Shown here: piece by piece, positions 15,921-16,321 of the stretch
How positions within the stretch are numbered: position 1 is the first letter of the stretch
How the letters are laid out: each line of letters begins with the position of its first letter
Assembly: GCA_040381555.1 (NCBI GenBank)
Contig: JBEIHC010000063.1
Span: 1-16,321, forward strand
DNA: 16,321 bases
Direction: 5' to 3'
DNA from: CANHCC01 sp040381555
GTDB taxonomy: Bacteria; Bacteroidota; Bacteroidia; J057; RFSG01
The notes under the pieces: generated by a model
Seen by the model: the letters and a program-made list of their open reading frames with translations, nothing else
Database searches by the model: none
Told to the model about the DNA's origin: nothing
Position numbers and translations under genes: made by a program

Positions 15921-15990
15921 GTTAGTGGTTAGTGGTTAGTGGTTAGTGGTTAGTGGTTAGTGGTTAGTGATTAGTGGTTAGTGGTTAGTG
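15921..15990 (+). repeat. Heptamer array, ten units of GTTAGTG
   Basis: Exactly ten contiguous 7-bp units. Nine are GTTAGTG and the eighth is ATTAGTG. It starts 1 bp after the aspartate kinase stop. The units contain frequent stops and do not code. It resembles the short heptanucleotide tandem repeats known from cyanobacteria and some Bacteroidota. Confidence 0.95.
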
Positions 15991-15993
15991 GGC

Positions 15994-16026
15994 TTCAAAA
16001 TTTTGATAGTCATATCGAGTAGGCAC
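15994..16026 (+). repeat. Direct repeat copy 1 of the linker module
   Basis: 33 bp beginning TTCAAAATTTTG and ending ATCGAGTAGGCAC, repeated at 16277-16309 with two differences (offset 283 bp). Both copies directly follow a GTTAGTG-type heptamer array, so array plus linker behaves as a unit. Confidence 0.9.
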
Positions 16027-16234
16027 CGCAGGCAATTTCAAAGCACAAGTAATCATAGTGCCGTATCGAGATAAGACGGGCATAACTCATAATTCATAAC
16101 TCATAACTCATAACTCATAACTCATAATTCTTAACTCATAACTCATAACTCCTCCGCCCGTCTTACCTCGATACGGTGCTTGAGCCTTCATGAAAGTTCA
16201 ATCTTTCTTTCGGCACCTACTCGGTATGACTGAT
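16005..16234. repeat. Nested inverted repeat enclosing a heptamer array
   Basis: Inner arms 16057-16080 and 16157-16180 are reverse complements with 3 mismatches over 24 bp (core GTATCGAG and AAGACGGG). Outer arms 16005-16028 and 16211-16234 match with about 6 differences. The 28-30 nt between inner and outer arms is not conserved. Each half can also fold alone. Left: TCGA-GTA-GGCAC (16015-16026) with GTGCC-GTA-TCGA (16058-16069). Right: TCGA-TAC-GGTGC (16168-16179) with GCACC-TAC-TCGG (16213-16224). No ORF lies inside. It looks like a BIME-like mosaic or a non-autonomous element. Confidence 0.85.
16081..16150 (+). repeat. Heptamer array, ten units of CATAACT
   Basis: Exactly ten contiguous 7-bp units. 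Seven are CATAACT, two (units 2 and 7) are CATAATT and unit 8 is CTTAACT. The array begins right after the left inner arm of the inverted repeat and ends 6 bp before the right inner arm, so it forms the tip of the structure. Confidence 0.95.
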
Positions 16235-16238
16235 GGGG

Positions 16239-16273
16239 GTTAGTTATTAGTGGTTAGTGGTTAGTTGTTATTT
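16239..16273 (+). repeat. Degenerate heptamer array, five units of GTTAGTK type
   Basis: Units GTTAGTT, ATTAGTG, GTTAGTG, GTTAGTT and GTTATTT follow the right outer arm. They are the counterpart of the first array, here decayed and shorter. Confidence 0.85.
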
Positions 16274-16276
16274 GGT

Positions 16277-16321
16277 TTCAAAATTTTGCTAGTAATATCG
16301 AGTAGGCACTTTACGCAATTC
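16277..16321 (+). repeat. Direct repeat copy 2 of the linker module, cut by the window edge
   Basis: 16277-16309 repeats 15994-16026 with two differences and again ends in ATCGAGTAGGCAC. The following bases (ending CAATTC) resemble the CAATTTC that follows copy 1. A second full module probably continues beyond the window. No gene is present from 15920 to 16321. Confidence 0.85.

Noticed and set aside
15921..16150. CRISPR array
   Set aside because: The units are 7 bp, contiguous and without spacers, and no cas genes are nearby.

Overview
The window looks like chromosomal DNA of a member of the Bacteroidota. The support is the promoter type (several copies of the -7 element TAnnTTTG, three of them 19-20 bp behind a TTG/TTTG -33 element), a large secreted protein ending in a type IX secretion sorting domain, two SPII lipoproteins, an OlsF-type fused acyltransferase and a K+-dependent membrane pyrophosphatase. 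The exact lineage cannot be fixed from sequence alone; a Saprospiria/Chitinophagia-like origin is a guess. Most content is ordinary housekeeping. No phage, IS element, CRISPR array or defence system was seen.

Layout. (1) 1-1250: a minus-strand pair, an HxlR-type regulator followed by a small lipoprotein. It is bracketed by two copies of an unusual paired dyad (GGGTGCWGCACCC twice, centres 23 bp apart). The right-hand copy lies between the divergent promoters of the regulator and hppA. (2) 1248-3522: hppA, a proton-pumping pyrophosphatase, with its terminator. (3) 3804-7823: a small lipoprotein and, 3 nt later, a 1196-residue sortilin/BNR-repeat protein with PKD and Ig-like modules and a type A T9SS C-terminal domain. 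(4) 7883-8047: tRNA-Cys(GCA) on the minus strand with a consensus promoter and terminator. (5) 8237-10251, minus strand: outer-membrane barrel protein, sugar-phosphate nucleotidyltransferase and folB, packed as an operon whose last two genes overlap by 4 bp. (6) 10394-12567, minus strand: uvrB, preceded by an unlisted 30-codon ORF for a hydrophobic peptide directly behind a -7 element. (7) 12630-15919, plus strand: olsF (TTG start, good promoter) and an aspartate kinase with a weakly conserved C-terminal regulatory half. (8) 15921-16321: a gene-free composite repeat with two different heptamer arrays of exactly ten units each, one sitting at the tip of a nested inverted repeat, and the beginning of a second copy of the module at the window edge.

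How the genes work together: there is no single pathway. The energy-conserving pyrophosphatase, ornithine/amino-acid lipid synthesis, folate, DNA repair and aspartate-family amino-acid genes are independent units. The least explained structures are the paired dyads around the HxlR operon and the composite heptamer/hairpin element at the right end.
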